A stretch of DNA of 64,000 bases from positions 1 through 64,000 of the forward strand of contig NZ_BMMH01000012.1 of assembly GCF_014645735.1 (NCBI RefSeq), written 5' to 3'. Origin of the DNA: Nocardia jinanensis. GTDB lineage: Bacteria > Actinomycetota > Actinomycetes > Mycobacteriales > Mycobacteriaceae. Positions 26,512 to 35,358 of the stretch are shown in pieces. How positions within the stretch are numbered: the stretch's first letter is position 1; each line of letters opens with the position of its first letter. The translations under genes and the position numbers were made by a program. The notes under the pieces were generated by a model. The model was not told the DNA's origin and made no database searches. It saw only the letters and a program-made list of their open reading frames with translations.

Positions 26512-27873
26512 ATGCGGATACCTACCCCTGTGGCAATGTCGGCTCTGGTCATGATGGGCCTGGTAGCAAGCGGTTCGGCCGCCCACACCACCTTGTCCTC
26601 GACTCCCCCGGAGGCTCCCGGGGCTCGACTCGCCGCCGATTCCGGTCACCTCGGTGACCCGGGTGTTACCACCGATGCACCACTGCCCCAGACACTCGGA
26701 ATGTTACCGGTCGAGCGCTCGACGCCGCGGAAACTTCGCGCACTCAGCCCCTCCCCGGCCGATGGGATCCCGCCGTTCGGTGGCATCGTCCCGCTGCAGA
26801 CCATCAACCTGCCTCATGGCGTCGGCGCCCTGGGTATTCCGGAGATCGTGCTGGCGGCCTATCGCAATGCCGAACTGGCACTGCAGTCCTCGACACCCGG
26901 TTGCGGCGTCACCTGGAACCTGCTCGCCGGGATCGGCCGGATCGAATCCGGGCACGCGAGCAACGGGCGCACAGATATCGCCGGCACCACCAACCCGCCC
27001 ATCCTCGGTCCCGCACTGGACGGCTCGCTGCCCGGTAACGAGGTGATCCGCGCGGCCGACGGCGGCTACGTCCGGGCGCTGGGACCCATGCAGTTCCTGC
27101 CGAGCACCTGGTCGCGCTACGCCGCCGACGGGAATGCCGACGGCCGTGCCGATCCGCACAATGTCTTCGACGCGGCGCTGGGCGCCGGAAAGTATCTGTG
27201 CTCGGGTGGTCTGAATCTGCGCGACCCGCAGCAGGAATTGCGGGCGGTGCTGCGCTACAACAACTCGATGTCGTATGCGGCCAATGTGCTGAGCTGGTCG
27301 GCGGCCTATCGGACCGGTGGGCGTCCGGCCCCGGTCACCATCTCCCCCGATCTGGTCCCGCCGGGAAGCACGCCCGAATTCCCACCCGGCCCAACGGATC
27401 TCCTGGCCGCGCAGACCGATACCCGGGTCCCGCCGCCCCCACCGTCGCTGCCGGTGCAGACGCCCCGGCCCGAACCGATGATCCGGATTCCGGGCCTGCC
27501 GCCGATCCCCTGCGGACTGCTGTGCCCGCCCGCGCCGGGAGCCCCGAAGGTCGGCGAGGCGCTGCCCGATCCGGCTCCGGTGGTTCCGGATCCGCCGACC
27601 GGACAGACCACCCCGGAGACACCGGGCGCACCGGCCGAATCCGCGCCGGCCGCACCGGCTCCCGCCGAGAACCAGAACCCACCTGTCCCCGCACCTGCAC
27701 CTGCACCTGCGGCGCCGCCGTCGATCACCCTTCCAGGCGGGATCGTCATCCCGCTCCCGATCGCCGTGGCCCCGGCTCCCACCGCGGCGGCTCCGGCACC
27801 CGCGGATACCGCCCCGGCGGCTCCCGCCGCAACGGCCCCGGCCGCTGCGGCCGAACCCGCCCCGCCCGCCTGA
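26512..27873 (+). CDS. Secreted lytic transglycosylase with Pro/Ala-rich tail, 453 aa
   Basis: A signal peptide (MRIPTPVAMSALVMMGLVASGSAAH) leads to an SLT-type catalytic domain (about residues 110-270). The putative catalytic Glu is in GIGRIESGH, with GPMQFLPSTW and LRYNNSMSYAANV as conserved parts. A long low-complexity tail rich in Pro and Ala (about 280-453) probably spans the cell wall. It cleaves peptidoglycan between MurNAc and GlcNAc. The Rv1230c-like neighbourhood next to mrp is kept. A large hairpin follows at 27911-27955. Confidence 0.88.
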   Translation: MRIPTPVAMSALVMMGLVASGSAAHTTLSSTPPEAPGARLAADSGHLGDPGVTTDAPLPQTLGMLPVERSTPRKLRALSPSPADGIPPFGGIVPLQTINLPHGVGALGIPEIVLAAYRNAELALQSSTPGCGVTWNLLAGIGRIESGHASNGRTDIAGTTNPPILGPALDGSLPGNEVIRAADGGYVRALGPMQFLPSTWSRYAADGNADGRADPHNVFDAALGAGKYLCSGGLNLRDPQQELRAVLRYNNSMSYAANVLSWSAAYRTGGRPAPVTISPDLVPPGSTPEFPPGPTDLLAAQTDTRVPPPPPSLPVQTPRPEPMIRIPGLPPIPCGLLCPPAPGAPKVGEALPDPAPVVPDPPTGQTTPETPGAPAESAPAAPAPAENQNPPVPAPAPAPAAPPSITLPGGIVIPLPIAVAPAPTAAAPAPADTAPAAPAATAPAAAAEPAPPA

Positions 27874-27910
27874 CCAGACGATTCCGGCTCGGGCGTACTG
27901 CTCCCACCCG

Positions 27911-27955
27911 CGCCCGCGACCGGGTCCGGTCGGCGACCGGACCCGGTCGCGGGCG
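27911..27955 (+). terminator. Perfect 19-bp inverted repeat between the two transglycosylase genes
   Basis: Arms CGCCCGCGACCGGGTCCGG and its exact complement are separated by 7 bases. There is no T-tract. It lies 38 bases after the first transglycosylase and is the longest perfect stem seen in the window, so terminator or mRNA-stabilising hairpin are both possible. Confidence 0.6.
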
Positions 27956-28150
27956 CGGTCTCCGGCCGCGGGCGGACCGAGTTGCCAAGCGGCACCGGAA
28001 CTTCCTCCCTTCCCACGCCGACCGAAATAATGGTCACGGAGGAGTAACAAAGTGATCTCGGATGCGGTATCCTCGACGCAACAGGTCACGGAGCGGCAAC
28101 GAACCACCATGTGACCGCAGGCTGTGCGTTGAGATGAAGGGCTTGAGTAC

Positions 28151-29005
28151 GTGGGGCGTCACCGTAAACAGCAACCTGCCACCGTTTCCCGCAGCTCGGT
28201 GATCGCACTCACCGGGCTGGTCCCGGCCGGTGTAGTGGCCACCAACGCCGCCGCGGCGGTGGCCACCGATCCCACCGCGGCGTCGGTGGCGATGCAGGTC
28301 TCGGCCCTCAGCGCCGATCCCGCGCGGCCCGCCGCCGGCGCGGCGATCGACCCCTACGCCGTGCATGCCATGGCGAAACAATCCCCCGAGGCGCGGGTCG
28401 AGGTGAAATCGGTCGCGCTGGATCCGAACCGCCCTCGTAACGATCTGCCCGTCGCGTCGTCGGGTATCCCTGGTATCGCCGAGGCCGCCTATATCGGCGC
28501 CGCGCAGATCCTGGCCGACGAGAACCCCGACTGCAATATGCCGTGGACCATGCTGGCCGGGATCGGCCGGGTGGAATCCACCCATCTGAACAACGGCCGG
28601 GCCGACGCCGACGGTAACGCCCTCGCCCCGGTGTTCGGCCCGGTTCTGGACGGCAGCCTGTCGGGCAACAATGTCATCCACGATTCCGACAGCGGCGTGC
28701 TCGACGGGTTCAGCGGCTACGACCGCGCGGTCGGCCCCATGCAGTTCCTGCCGGAGACCTGGACCAGTTTCGCCGCCGACGGCAACCGCGACGGTATATC
28801 CGATCCGCAGAACTACTACGACGCGACACTGACCGCCGGCAAGTACCTGTGCTCGGGCGGACTGGATATGCGCGATCCCACCCAGCAGACCAGGGCGATC
28901 CTGCGCTACAACAACTCGATGGCGTATGTGGCGAACGTGATGGCCTGGGAACAGTCGTACCAGACAGGTATCGCACCACGGCCCGCGGAACTTCCCAAGA
29001 TCTGA
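28151..29005 (+). CDS. Secreted lytic transglycosylase, 284 aa
   Basis: This is a paralogue of the preceding gene without the Pro/Ala tail. An N-terminal signal-type segment (SSVIALTGLVPAGVVATNAAAA) is followed by a linker and the SLT domain (about residues 110-280), with Glu in GIGRVESTH, GPMQFLPETW and LRYNNSMAYVANV. GTG 28151 is the likely start, giving a basic GRHRKQ N-terminus; AAGGG upstream is spaced somewhat far. Only 19 bases separate its stop from the mrp ATG, but mrp has its own promoter-like element there. Confidence 0.87.
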   Translation: MGRHRKQQPATVSRSSVIALTGLVPAGVVATNAAAAVATDPTAASVAMQVSALSADPARPAAGAAIDPYAVHAMAKQSPEARVEVKSVALDPNRPRNDLPVASSGIPGIAEAAYIGAAQILADENPDCNMPWTMLAGIGRVESTHLNNGRADADGNALAPVFGPVLDGSLSGNNVIHDSDSGVLDGFSGYDRAVGPMQFLPETWTSFAADGNRDGISDPQNYYDATLTAGKYLCSGGLDMRDPTQQTRAILRYNNSMAYVANVMAWEQSYQTGIAPRPAELPKI

Positions 29006-29024
29006 CGGCACTACCATCGGCACT

Positions 29025-30161
29025 ATGCCAGTGGTAACGGAAGCGGACGTGCGGGGCGCCCTCGCAAAGGTCGACGACCCGGAGATCCGCAAACCGATCA
29101 CCGAACTGGGCATGGTGAAGGGCATCCGGATCGAACCGGACGGCAATGTGCATGTCGACGTCTACCTCACCACGGCCGGTTGCCCGTTGCGCACCGAGAT
29201 AACCCAGCGGGTCAGTACGGCGGTCGCCGATGTACCCGGTGTGGGCGTGGTATCGGTCGATCTCGATGTGATGAGCGACGAACAGCGCACCGAACTGCGC
29301 AAACAGTTGCGCGGCGATTCCGCCGATCCCGTCATCCCCTTCGCCCAGCCCGGTTCGCTGACCCGTGTGTACGCGGTCGCCTCCGGGAAGGGCGGTGTGG
29401 GGAAATCGAGCGTGACGGTGAACCTGGCCGCCGCGCTCGCCGAGCGTGGACTGTCGGTCGGTGTGCTCGACGCCGATATCTACGGCCATTCCATCCCCCG
29501 CATGCTCGGTACCGATGCCCGGCCGACCCAGGTCGAGCGGATGATCATGCCCCCTGTCGCGCACGACGTGAAGATGATCTCGATCGCGCAGTTCACCAAG
29601 GGCAATACCCCGGTGGTATGGCGCGGTCCCATGCTGCACCGCGCCTTGCAGCAGTTCCTCGCGGATGTGTTCTGGGGCGATCTGGACGTCCTGCTGCTGG
29701 ATCTGCCGCCCGGCACCGGCGATGTAGCGATCTCGATCGCCCAGCTGATCCCGAACGCGGAGATCCTGGTCGTCACCACCCCGCAGATCGCGGCCGCCGA
29801 GGTCGCCGAACGCGCGGGTGCCATCGCCCTGCAGACGCGGCAGCGGATCGCCGGTGTGGTGGAGAACATGTCCTGGCTGGATCTCCCGGACGGCAGCCGG
29901 ATGGAGCTGTACGGGTCCGGCGGCGGTCAGGTGGTGGCCGATCGGCTCACCCGCGCGGTCGGCGCGGAGGTGCCGCTGCTGGGCCAGATCCCGATCGAAC
30001 AGGCACTGCGCGAAGCCGGCGATGCGGGCACCCCCATCGTGCTGAAGGATCCGGAGAGTCCGTCCGCCGTCGCGCTGCGTGGCGTGGCGGATAAACTCGC
30101 GATCCGCCGTCGGGGCCTGGCCGGTATGTCGCTCGGTATCGACACCACCCGCCATCTCTGA
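29025..30161 (+). CDS. mrp: Mrp/ApbC-type iron-sulfur cluster carrier ATPase, 378 aa
   Basis: An N-terminal MIP18/DUF59 domain (about residues 1-95) is joined to a ParA-like P-loop ATPase with the deviant Walker A SGKGGVGKSS at about 122-131. It carries and transfers Fe-S clusters in the cytoplasm. The usual CxxC near the C-terminus of Mrp proteins is not visible: the region ENMSWLDLPDG lacks it, so the actinobacterial cysteine-poor form is present. TACCAT at 29012-29017 lies 7 bases before the ATG, so it is probably leaderless. Confidence 0.92.
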   Translation: MPVVTEADVRGALAKVDDPEIRKPITELGMVKGIRIEPDGNVHVDVYLTTAGCPLRTEITQRVSTAVADVPGVGVVSVDLDVMSDEQRTELRKQLRGDSADPVIPFAQPGSLTRVYAVASGKGGVGKSSVTVNLAAALAERGLSVGVLDADIYGHSIPRMLGTDARPTQVERMIMPPVAHDVKMISIAQFTKGNTPVVWRGPMLHRALQQFLADVFWGDLDVLLLDLPPGTGDVAISIAQLIPNAEILVVTTPQIAAAEVAERAGAIALQTRQRIAGVVENMSWLDLPDGSRMELYGSGGGQVVADRLTRAVGAEVPLLGQIPIEQALREAGDAGTPIVLKDPESPSAVALRGVADKLAIRRRGLAGMSLGIDTTRHL

Positions 30162-30180
30162 GCACACATAGACTCGATCC

Positions 30181-30498
30181 ATGCTCACCCTGCTGCTCTA
30201 CGTACTGATCGTCGGTTTGGTGGCCGCAGTCCTGTTCCTCCTGGCCAGCGCCCTGTTCGGGCGGTCGGAGGAATTGGGTCCGCTACCCGAGGGCACCACG
30301 GCGACGGTCCTGCCGGTGGAGGGCATCAGCGGTGCGGATGTGCGCTCGTTGCGCTTCCAGCAGGTGGTCCGCGGTTACAAGGCCGGTGAGGTCGATTGGG
30401 CGCTGGCCCGGCTCGCCGCGCGTATCGACGAACTGCAGTGTCAGCTGGCCGAGGCACGCGCGGCCGGCGCGGCGCAGCACGCCCCGGAGCAGTCGTGA
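30181..30498 (+). CDS. Small membrane-anchored DivIVA-domain protein (Rv1209-like), 105 aa
   Basis: One N-terminal membrane helix (residues 3-25) is followed by a DivIVA-like segment (SLRFQQVVRGYKAGEVDWALARLAARIDEL, broken here for description) and a short Ala-rich tail with coiled-coil character. TAGACT at 30169-30174 lies 6 bases before the ATG, so it is probably leaderless. tagI starts on its stop codon. A role in cell-wall growth or polarity is suggested by the domain only. Confidence 0.85.
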   Translation: MLTLLLYVLIVGLVAAVLFLLASALFGRSEELGPLPEGTTATVLPVEGISGADVRSLRFQQVVRGYKAGEVDWALARLAARIDELQCQLAEARAAGAAQHAPEQS

Positions 30499-31076
30499 CC
30501 GGGGCCGTGGCGGCCGATACGCTGGTGCGCTGCCCGTGGTCGGTGGAATCACAGCTCTATCGCGACTACCACGATCAGGAGTGGGGCCGGCCCCTCCACG
30601 GTGACGACGCGCTGTTCGAGCGCCTGTGCCTGGAGGCTTTCCAGTCGGGCCTGTCGTGGATCACGATCCTGCGCAAACGGCCTGCTTTCCGGGAGGCATT
30701 CGCCGGATTCGTCATCGACCGGGTCGCGGAGTTCGGTGACGCGGATCGTGAACGCCTGCTCACCGACGCCGCCATTGTGCGCAATCGCGCCAAAATAGAC
30801 GCGTGTATCGCCAATGCGAAAGTCGCGCGCGACCTGGATATCGGTCTGGACGAATTGCTGTGGTCCTTTGCGCCGCCGTCACGGCCGCGTCCGGGCGCAC
30901 TGCCCGATATTCCGGCCACGACACCCGAATCCATCGCACTGGCAAAAGAATTGAAGCGGCGCGGTTTCCGTTTCGTCGGACCGACCACCGCGTACGCGCT
31001 GATGCAGGCCACCGGCATGGTCGACGACCACCTGGCCGAATGCTGGGTCGATACCCGGCAGACCGCGATCGGCTGA
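30495..31076 (+). CDS. tagI: DNA-3-methyladenine glycosylase I, 193 aa
   Basis: This enzyme removes 3-methyladenine from alkylated DNA as the first step of base excision repair. Family features include the N-terminal RCPWSVESQLYRDYHDQEWG, LCLEAFQSGLSWITILRKR, and the zinc-site Cys and His residues in the C-terminal MVDDHLAECW. GTG 30495 overlaps the upstream stop (GTGA). The longer in-frame extension to 30396 reads through the DivIVA-like gene and is rejected. Gene order matches the Rv1209-Rv1210 pair. Confidence 0.93.
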   Translation: MTGAVAADTLVRCPWSVESQLYRDYHDQEWGRPLHGDDALFERLCLEAFQSGLSWITILRKRPAFREAFAGFVIDRVAEFGDADRERLLTDAAIVRNRAKIDACIANAKVARDLDIGLDELLWSFAPPSRPRPGALPDIPATTPESIALAKELKRRGFRFVGPTTAYALMQATGMVDDHLAECWVDTRQTAIG

Positions 31077-31137
31077 CCGATCACATTTGGACGTCGAGTG
31101 TCCGTCATCTCATGCGATAGGGAAGAATAGATCGAGT

Positions 31138-31166
31138 GCGGTCCGTCGTCTCAACCGGCGGACCGC
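31138..31166 (+). promoter_or_regulatory. Hairpin upstream of the DUF3117 gene
   Basis: GCGGTCCG (31138-31145) and CGGACCGC (31159-31166) form an 8-bp stem with a 13-base loop, about 60 bases after tagI and 70 before the next ATG. It may end the tagI transcript or shape the next gene's leader. Confidence 0.35.
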
Positions 31167-31234
31167 CCGGTTGGTGACAACTGGAGTTCCGAGCAAGTGC
31201 GCAGCATACAGCGCAGATCTGGAGGGAGCAGAGG

Positions 31235-31402
31235 ATGGCGGCCATGAAGCCCCGTACCGGGGACGGTCCCCTCGAGGCAACCAAGGAAGGCCGTGGGATC
31301 GTCATGCGGGTCCCACTCGAGGGTGGCGGGCGTCTGGTCGTAGAACTCACACCGGACGAAGCCGCGGCACTGGGTGACGAATTGAAGAGTGTCACCAGCT
31401 AG
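31235..31402 (+). CDS. DUF3117 protein, 55 aa (Rv1211-like)
   Basis: This short protein (MAAMKPRTGDGPLEATKEG then RGIVMRVPLEGGGRLVVEL) is almost identical to the mycobacterial DUF3117 proteins I recall, which is strong evidence for a real gene despite its size. ATG 31235 follows GGAGG at 31221-31225. Its last 14 bases overlap the start of the methyltransferase gene. The function is unknown; the sequence looks like a small beta-rich domain. Confidence 0.92.
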   Translation: MAAMKPRTGDGPLEATKEGRGIVMRVPLEGGGRLVVELTPDEAAALGDELKSVTS

Positions 31403-32258
31403 ACAGGTAGCCGAACAATCGGCGCTCGCCGCGGTCGCCGAGGTACTGAGCTGCCCCGAATGCGACCGCGGCCTGTCGCCCGCGGAGAGGGCACTGCGCT
31501 GCGCCCGCGGGCACAGTTTCGATATCGCCCGGCAGGGTTATATCAGCCTGCTCACCGGTGCGGCCGGCAAACTGACCGGTGATTCCGCCACCATGCTCGA
31601 CGCGCGGACCGCTTTTCAGGGTGCCGGATATTTCTCCCCGATCGCCGACGCGATCGCGGCAGCCGCAGGAGCCGGGCACGACCCCGGCACCGGCGGGATC
31701 ATCGCGGATATCGGTGCGGGTACCGGCTACTATCTGGCGCGCGTCCTCGACGCCTACCCGGCGGTCCGCGGTATCGGATTGGATATCGCCAAATCGGCCG
31801 GGCGCCGCTGCGCCCGCGCCCATCCTCGCGCGGCGGCGGTGGTGGCCGATGCCTGGCGCGGTCTGCCGATCCGCGACCACACACTCACGGCCGCGCTGTC
31901 GGTATTCGCCCCGCGCAACCCCGACGCTGTATCCCGGGTACTGGCTCCCGGCGGGCGCTATATCGTCGTCACCCCCACCGTCTCCCATCTCGCCGAGCTC
32001 ATCGAACCGATCGGCATGGTCACCGTCGATCCGGAGAAGGACCGCCGTCTCGCCGAAGCCATGGCCGGGCGGTTCACCCGCACGGAGCAGCGGCGGATCG
32101 AATACGTGATGACCCTGCCCCACACCGATATCGCGAATCTGGTGGCGATGGGCCCGTCCGCACACCACGCGGACGCGACCGCGGAACGGATCGCCCGCCT
32201 ACCGGAGCCCTTCGAGGTCACCGCGTCGGTCACCGTGGGGACCTACCTCACCACCTGA
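31389..32258 (+). CDS. RlmA-type 23S rRNA (guanine-N1)-methyltransferase, 289 aa
   Basis: An N-terminal zinc motif (CPEC then C-x3-H in SCPECDRGL and LRCARGHSFD) is followed by a SAM-binding Rossmann domain with IADIGAGTGYY at about residue 105. The relatives RlmA(I), RlmA(II) and TlrB methylate G745 or G748 of 23S rRNA; the latter gives tylosin tolerance. Which guanine is modified cannot be told. GTG 31389 lies inside the end of the DUF3117 gene, so translation is coupled. Confidence 0.88.
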   Translation: MSPARQVAEQSALAAVAEVLSCPECDRGLSPAERALRCARGHSFDIARQGYISLLTGAAGKLTGDSATMLDARTAFQGAGYFSPIADAIAAAAGAGHDPGTGGIIADIGAGTGYYLARVLDAYPAVRGIGLDIAKSAGRRCARAHPRAAAVVADAWRGLPIRDHTLTAALSVFAPRNPDAVSRVLAPGGRYIVVTPTVSHLAELIEPIGMVTVDPEKDRRLAEAMAGRFTRTEQRRIEYVMTLPHTDIANLVAMGPSAHHADATAERIARLPEPFEVTASVTVGTYLTT

Positions 32259-32374
32259 CCTCACCGAGCGCGGACCGCCACGGTGAGAACAGGGCAATCG
32301 TGCTGGCACACAGAGCAATCCACTCGCGACATCGACCTGATCGCCGGGTAACACCGTCCTGATGTCCTTGACGT

Positions 32375-32782
32375 ATGCGGATACCGACCTTCGGCAAGCG
32401 GAAAGACACCACCACTACCAGCATCTACGAGCAGATCGGCGGCCACGAGGCGCTCGAAGCGGTTGTCGCCGATTTCTACACCCGGGTCCTCGCCGACCAG
32501 GAGCTGGCCGGTTTCTTCAGCGGGACGAATATGTCCCGGCTCCGAGGTAAACAGGTCGAATTCTTCGCCGCCGCACTGGGCGGCCCTGAACCCTATACGG
32601 GCGCGCCGATGAAACAGGTGCATCAGGGTCGCGGGATCACCCTGCATCATTTCGGTCTGGTGGCCGGTCATCTGACGGATTCGCTGACAGCGGCCGGTGT
32701 AGGAGACGAGACCGTCGCCCAGATCATCGCGGCCGTCGCCCCGCTCGCCGACGATATCGCCTCGGGTTCGTCCTCGGCTTGA
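32375..32782 (+). CDS. glbN: Group I truncated haemoglobin (HbN), 135 aa
   Basis: The sequence matches M. tuberculosis GlbN along its length. B10 Tyr35 and proximal His83 (in QVHQGRG) are present, with [10 protein letters not shown] and [10 protein letters not shown] between them. It also has the short basic pre-A extension ([10 protein letters not shown]) that in HbN is needed for fast nitric-oxide dioxygenation. The likely role is NO detoxification. The start has neither a good ribosome site nor a -10 element beside it. It is convergent with glgA, 15 bases apart. Confidence 0.93.
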   Translation: MRIPTFGKRKDTTTTSIYEQIGGHEALEAVVADFYTRVLADQELAGFFSGTNMSRLRGKQVEFFAAALGGPEPYTGAPMKQVHQGRGITLHHFGLVAGHLTDSLTAAGVGDETVAQIIAAVAPLADDIASGSSSA

Positions 32783-32797
32783 CCGCCGGTGACGGGC

Positions 32798-34015
32798 TCA
32801 CCGTTTACAGACGGTGTGGTACACGGCCATGGTCTGCTCGGCGATCCGGTACCAGTCGAACTCGGCCCGCGCGCGTCGGCGGCCGGCCGCGCCGAGTTCG
32901 GCCGCCGACGCCCGGTCCAGTGCCAGCTCGTTGATCGCGGCCGCCAGTCCGTCCTCATACGTCCCGGTTTCCCCCGCCTCGTAATGCACCAGCCGGCCGG
33001 TCCGGCCGTCTGCGACCACCTCGGGTATCCCACCCACATCCGAGGCGATCACCGCCGTCGAACAGGCCATGGCCTCGAGGTTCACGATCCCCAGTGGTTC
33101 GTAGACCGACGGGCAGACGAATACGGCGGCGGCCGCCAGCAGCTGCCGGATCTGTTCGGTGGGCAGCATTTCCCGGACCCAGAACACATTGCCCCGGCGG
33201 TGGTGCAAGTCGGCCACGGCACCGGCCACCTCCGCCTCCAGCGCCGGGGTGTCCGGGGCGCCCGCACACAGGACGAGCTGGATCGCCGGATCGATGGCGT
33301 GCGCGGCCGCCAAGAGATGGCCGACGCCCTTCTGCCGGGTGATCCGCCCGACGAACACGGCCAGCGGCCGATCGGCCCGCACGCCGAGTTCGTCGAGGAT
33401 CCGGCGGCTACCCGGTTCCGGCGGGCCGGGATGCCAGACATCGGCATCTATCCCGTTGCGCACCACCTGCACCCGCGTCGGATCGAGCGCGGGATAGGCG
33501 TCCAGGACATCACGGCGCATCCAGTCGCTCACCGCGATCACGGCGTCGGCGTGTTCGAGCGCGTTACGTTCCGACCAGGACGACAGCCGGTATCCGCCGC
33601 CCAGCTGTTCGGCCTTCCACGGCCGGCGCGGCTCCAACGAATGGGTCGTGACCACATGGGGAATCCCGTACAGCGTGGCGGCCAGATGACCTGCCAGCCC
33701 CGAGTACCAGGTATGCGAATGAACCACGTCCACCGCGCCGACCGCATCGGCCATCCGCAGCTGCGCCGACATCATCCGCAGGGCGGGATTGGCGCCGGCC
33801 AGGGCCGGATCGGGATCGTGCACCCGGGCCCCGTCACGGGGGACCCCCATACAGTGCACGGTCACCGCGCTCATCCGCCGCAACCGCGCCACCAGTTCGG
33901 TGACGTGTACGCCCGCACCCCCGTAGACCTCGGGTGGAAACTCTCGGGTCAGCATGGCGACCCGTAGCTCATCGGCTGCGGACAACTCGGCCGCACCGCT
34001 GGAACCGGAACTCAC
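32798..34015 (-). CDS. glgA: GT4 glycogen synthase / alpha-maltose-1-phosphate synthase (GlgA/GlgM type), 405 aa
   Basis: This GT-B glycosyltransferase is of the actinobacterial GlgA (Rv1212c) type. The N-terminal VAMLTREFPPEVYGGAGVHV binds the sugar nucleotide, and the C-terminal half has GRITRQKG and the E-x7-E motif in PSVYEPLGIVNLEAMAC. In mycobacteria this enzyme makes maltose-1-phosphate from ADP-glucose and glucose-1-phosphate for the GlgE route. GTG 34015 is chosen: TACCGT ends 6 bases upstream, and the longer frame to 34096 would overlap glgC. It is divergent from glgC, which supplies ADP-glucose. Confidence 0.93.
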   Translation of the reverse strand: MSSGSSGAAELSAADELRVAMLTREFPPEVYGGAGVHVTELVARLRRMSAVTVHCMGVPRDGARVHDPDPALAGANPALRMMSAQLRMADAVGAVDVVHSHTWYSGLAGHLAATLYGIPHVVTTHSLEPRRPWKAEQLGGGYRLSSWSERNALEHADAVIAVSDWMRRDVLDAYPALDPTRVQVVRNGIDADVWHPGPPEPGSRRILDELGVRADRPLAVFVGRITRQKGVGHLLAAAHAIDPAIQLVLCAGAPDTPALEAEVAGAVADLHHRRGNVFWVREMLPTEQIRQLLAAAAVFVCPSVYEPLGIVNLEAMACSTAVIASDVGGIPEVVADGRTGRLVHYEAGETGTYEDGLAAAINELALDRASAAELGAAGRRRARAEFDWYRIAEQTMAVYHTVCKR

Positions 34016-34078
34016 GGATTCACGGTAGCCGCCGAGCGGTCGATGCCCGCCGACCACCTCGTTCGGTAGTTTGGCACT
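34016..34078. promoter_or_regulatory. Divergent leaderless promoters of glgA and glgC
   Basis: Only 63 bases separate the two GTG start codons. TACCGT (minus strand, 6 bases before glgA) and TAGTTT (34067-34072, 6 bases before glgC) are the -10 candidates. No convincing -35 elements or operator palindromes are visible. Confidence 0.5.
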
Positions 34079-35293
34079 GTGAGGAGCCAGCCGCACGTAC
34101 TAGGAATCGTGCTCGCCGGTGGCGAGGGCAAGCGACTCTTTCCGCTGACCGCCGACCGGGCCAAGCCGGCCGTCCCCTTCGGGGGTGCCTATCGCCTCAT
34201 CGACTTCGTACTCAGCAATCTCGTCAATGCCGGTTTCCTCCGGATCTGCGTGCTCACCCAATACAAATCGCATTCGCTGGACCGGCATATCTCGCAGACC
34301 TGGCGGCTCTCCGGATTCGCCGGTGAATACATCACGCCGGTTCCCGCGCAGCAGCGGCTCGGCCCGCGCTGGTACACCGGCAGCGCCGACGCGATCATGC
34401 AATCGCTGAATCTCATCTACGACGAGGACCCCGACTACATCGTCGTATTCGGCGCCGACCACGTCTACCGGATGGACCCGGAGCAGATGGTGGCCAGTCA
34501 TATCGATTCCGGCGCCGGCGTCACCGTGGCCGGTATCCGGGTACCGCGCAGCGAGGCGGGCGCTTTCGGGTGTATCGATTCCGACGAGTCCGGCCGCATA
34601 ATCGGTTTCCTGGAGAAACCGACGCATCCGCCGGGAATCCCCGACGACCCGAATTCGACCTTCGCCTCGATGGGCAACTATGTGTTCACCACCAAAGTGC
34701 TGGTGGATTCGATCAAGGCCGATGCCGAGGATTCCGATTCCGACCACGATATGGGCGGCGACATCATTCCGAGTCTGGTCTCGGCGAGTCAGGCCGCGGT
34801 CTACGATTTCGCCGACAACGAGGTGCCCGGCGCCACCGACCGCGACCGCGGCTACTGGCGCGATGTCGGCACCATCGACGCCTTCTACGAAGCGCATATG
34901 GATCTGGTGTCGGTGAATCCGGTGTTCAACCTCTACAACCGGCACTGGCCCATCCGGGGCGCCGCCGAAAATCTCCCGCCGGCGAAATTCGCGCAGGGCG
35001 GCCTGGCCCAGGAATCCATTATCGGAGCGGGCAGTATCCTGTCCGCGGCGACCGTGCGCAATTCGGTACTCAGCGCCAATGTGATGGTGGACGACGGCGC
35101 CACGGTCGAGGGCAGTGTGCTGATGCCCGGCGTCCGGATCGGGCGCGGCGCGGTCGTGCGGCGCGCGATCCTGGACAAGAACGTCATGGTCTCCGAGGGC
35201 GAGATCATCGGAGTGGATCTGGAGCGCGACCGCTCCCGCTTCGCGATCAGCAACGGCGGGGTGGTCACCGTCGGCAAGGGCACCTGGGTCTGA
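34079..35293 (+). CDS. glgC: Glucose-1-phosphate adenylyltransferase, 404 aa
   Basis: This enzyme makes ADP-glucose from glucose-1-phosphate and ATP. The nucleotide-binding motif [14 protein letters not shown] is at about residues 11-24. [25 protein letters not shown] and the C-terminal left-handed helix repeats ([20 protein letters not shown], a run of hexads) follow. GTG 34079 is leaderless. A bidirectional terminator hairpin lies downstream, before the ABC permease gene. Confidence 0.96.
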   Translation: MRSQPHVLGIVLAGGEGKRLFPLTADRAKPAVPFGGAYRLIDFVLSNLVNAGFLRICVLTQYKSHSLDRHISQTWRLSGFAGEYITPVPAQQRLGPRWYTGSADAIMQSLNLIYDEDPDYIVVFGADHVYRMDPEQMVASHIDSGAGVTVAGIRVPRSEAGAFGCIDSDESGRIIGFLEKPTHPPGIPDDPNSTFASMGNYVFTTKVLVDSIKADAEDSDSDHDMGGDIIPSLVSASQAAVYDFADNEVPGATDRDRGYWRDVGTIDAFYEAHMDLVSVNPVFNLYNRHWPIRGAAENLPPAKFAQGGLAQESIIGAGSILSAATVRNSVLSANVMVDDGATVEGSVLMPGVRIGRGAVVRRAILDKNVMVSEGEIIGVDLERDRSRFAISNGGVVTVGKGTWV

Positions 35294-35310
35294 CCGCACC
35301 CGGCACGAAT

Positions 35311-35339
35311 GCGCCCTCTCCCCGGAAGGAAGAGGGCGC
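35311..35339. terminator. Bidirectional terminator between glgC and the ABC permease gene
   Basis: GCGCCCTCT (35311-35319) and AGAGGGCGC (35331-35339) form a 9-bp stem with an 11-base loop between two convergent stop codons. Confidence 0.6.
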
Positions 35340-35358
35340 ACCGCCCTTCGTGGTTTGC

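Noticed and set aside
26392-28150. Possible cyclic-di-AMP (ydaO-type) riboswitch before the transglycosylase genes
   Set aside because: Such riboswitches often precede wall hydrolases in actinobacteria, but the conserved core strings I remember are not present in either upstream region.
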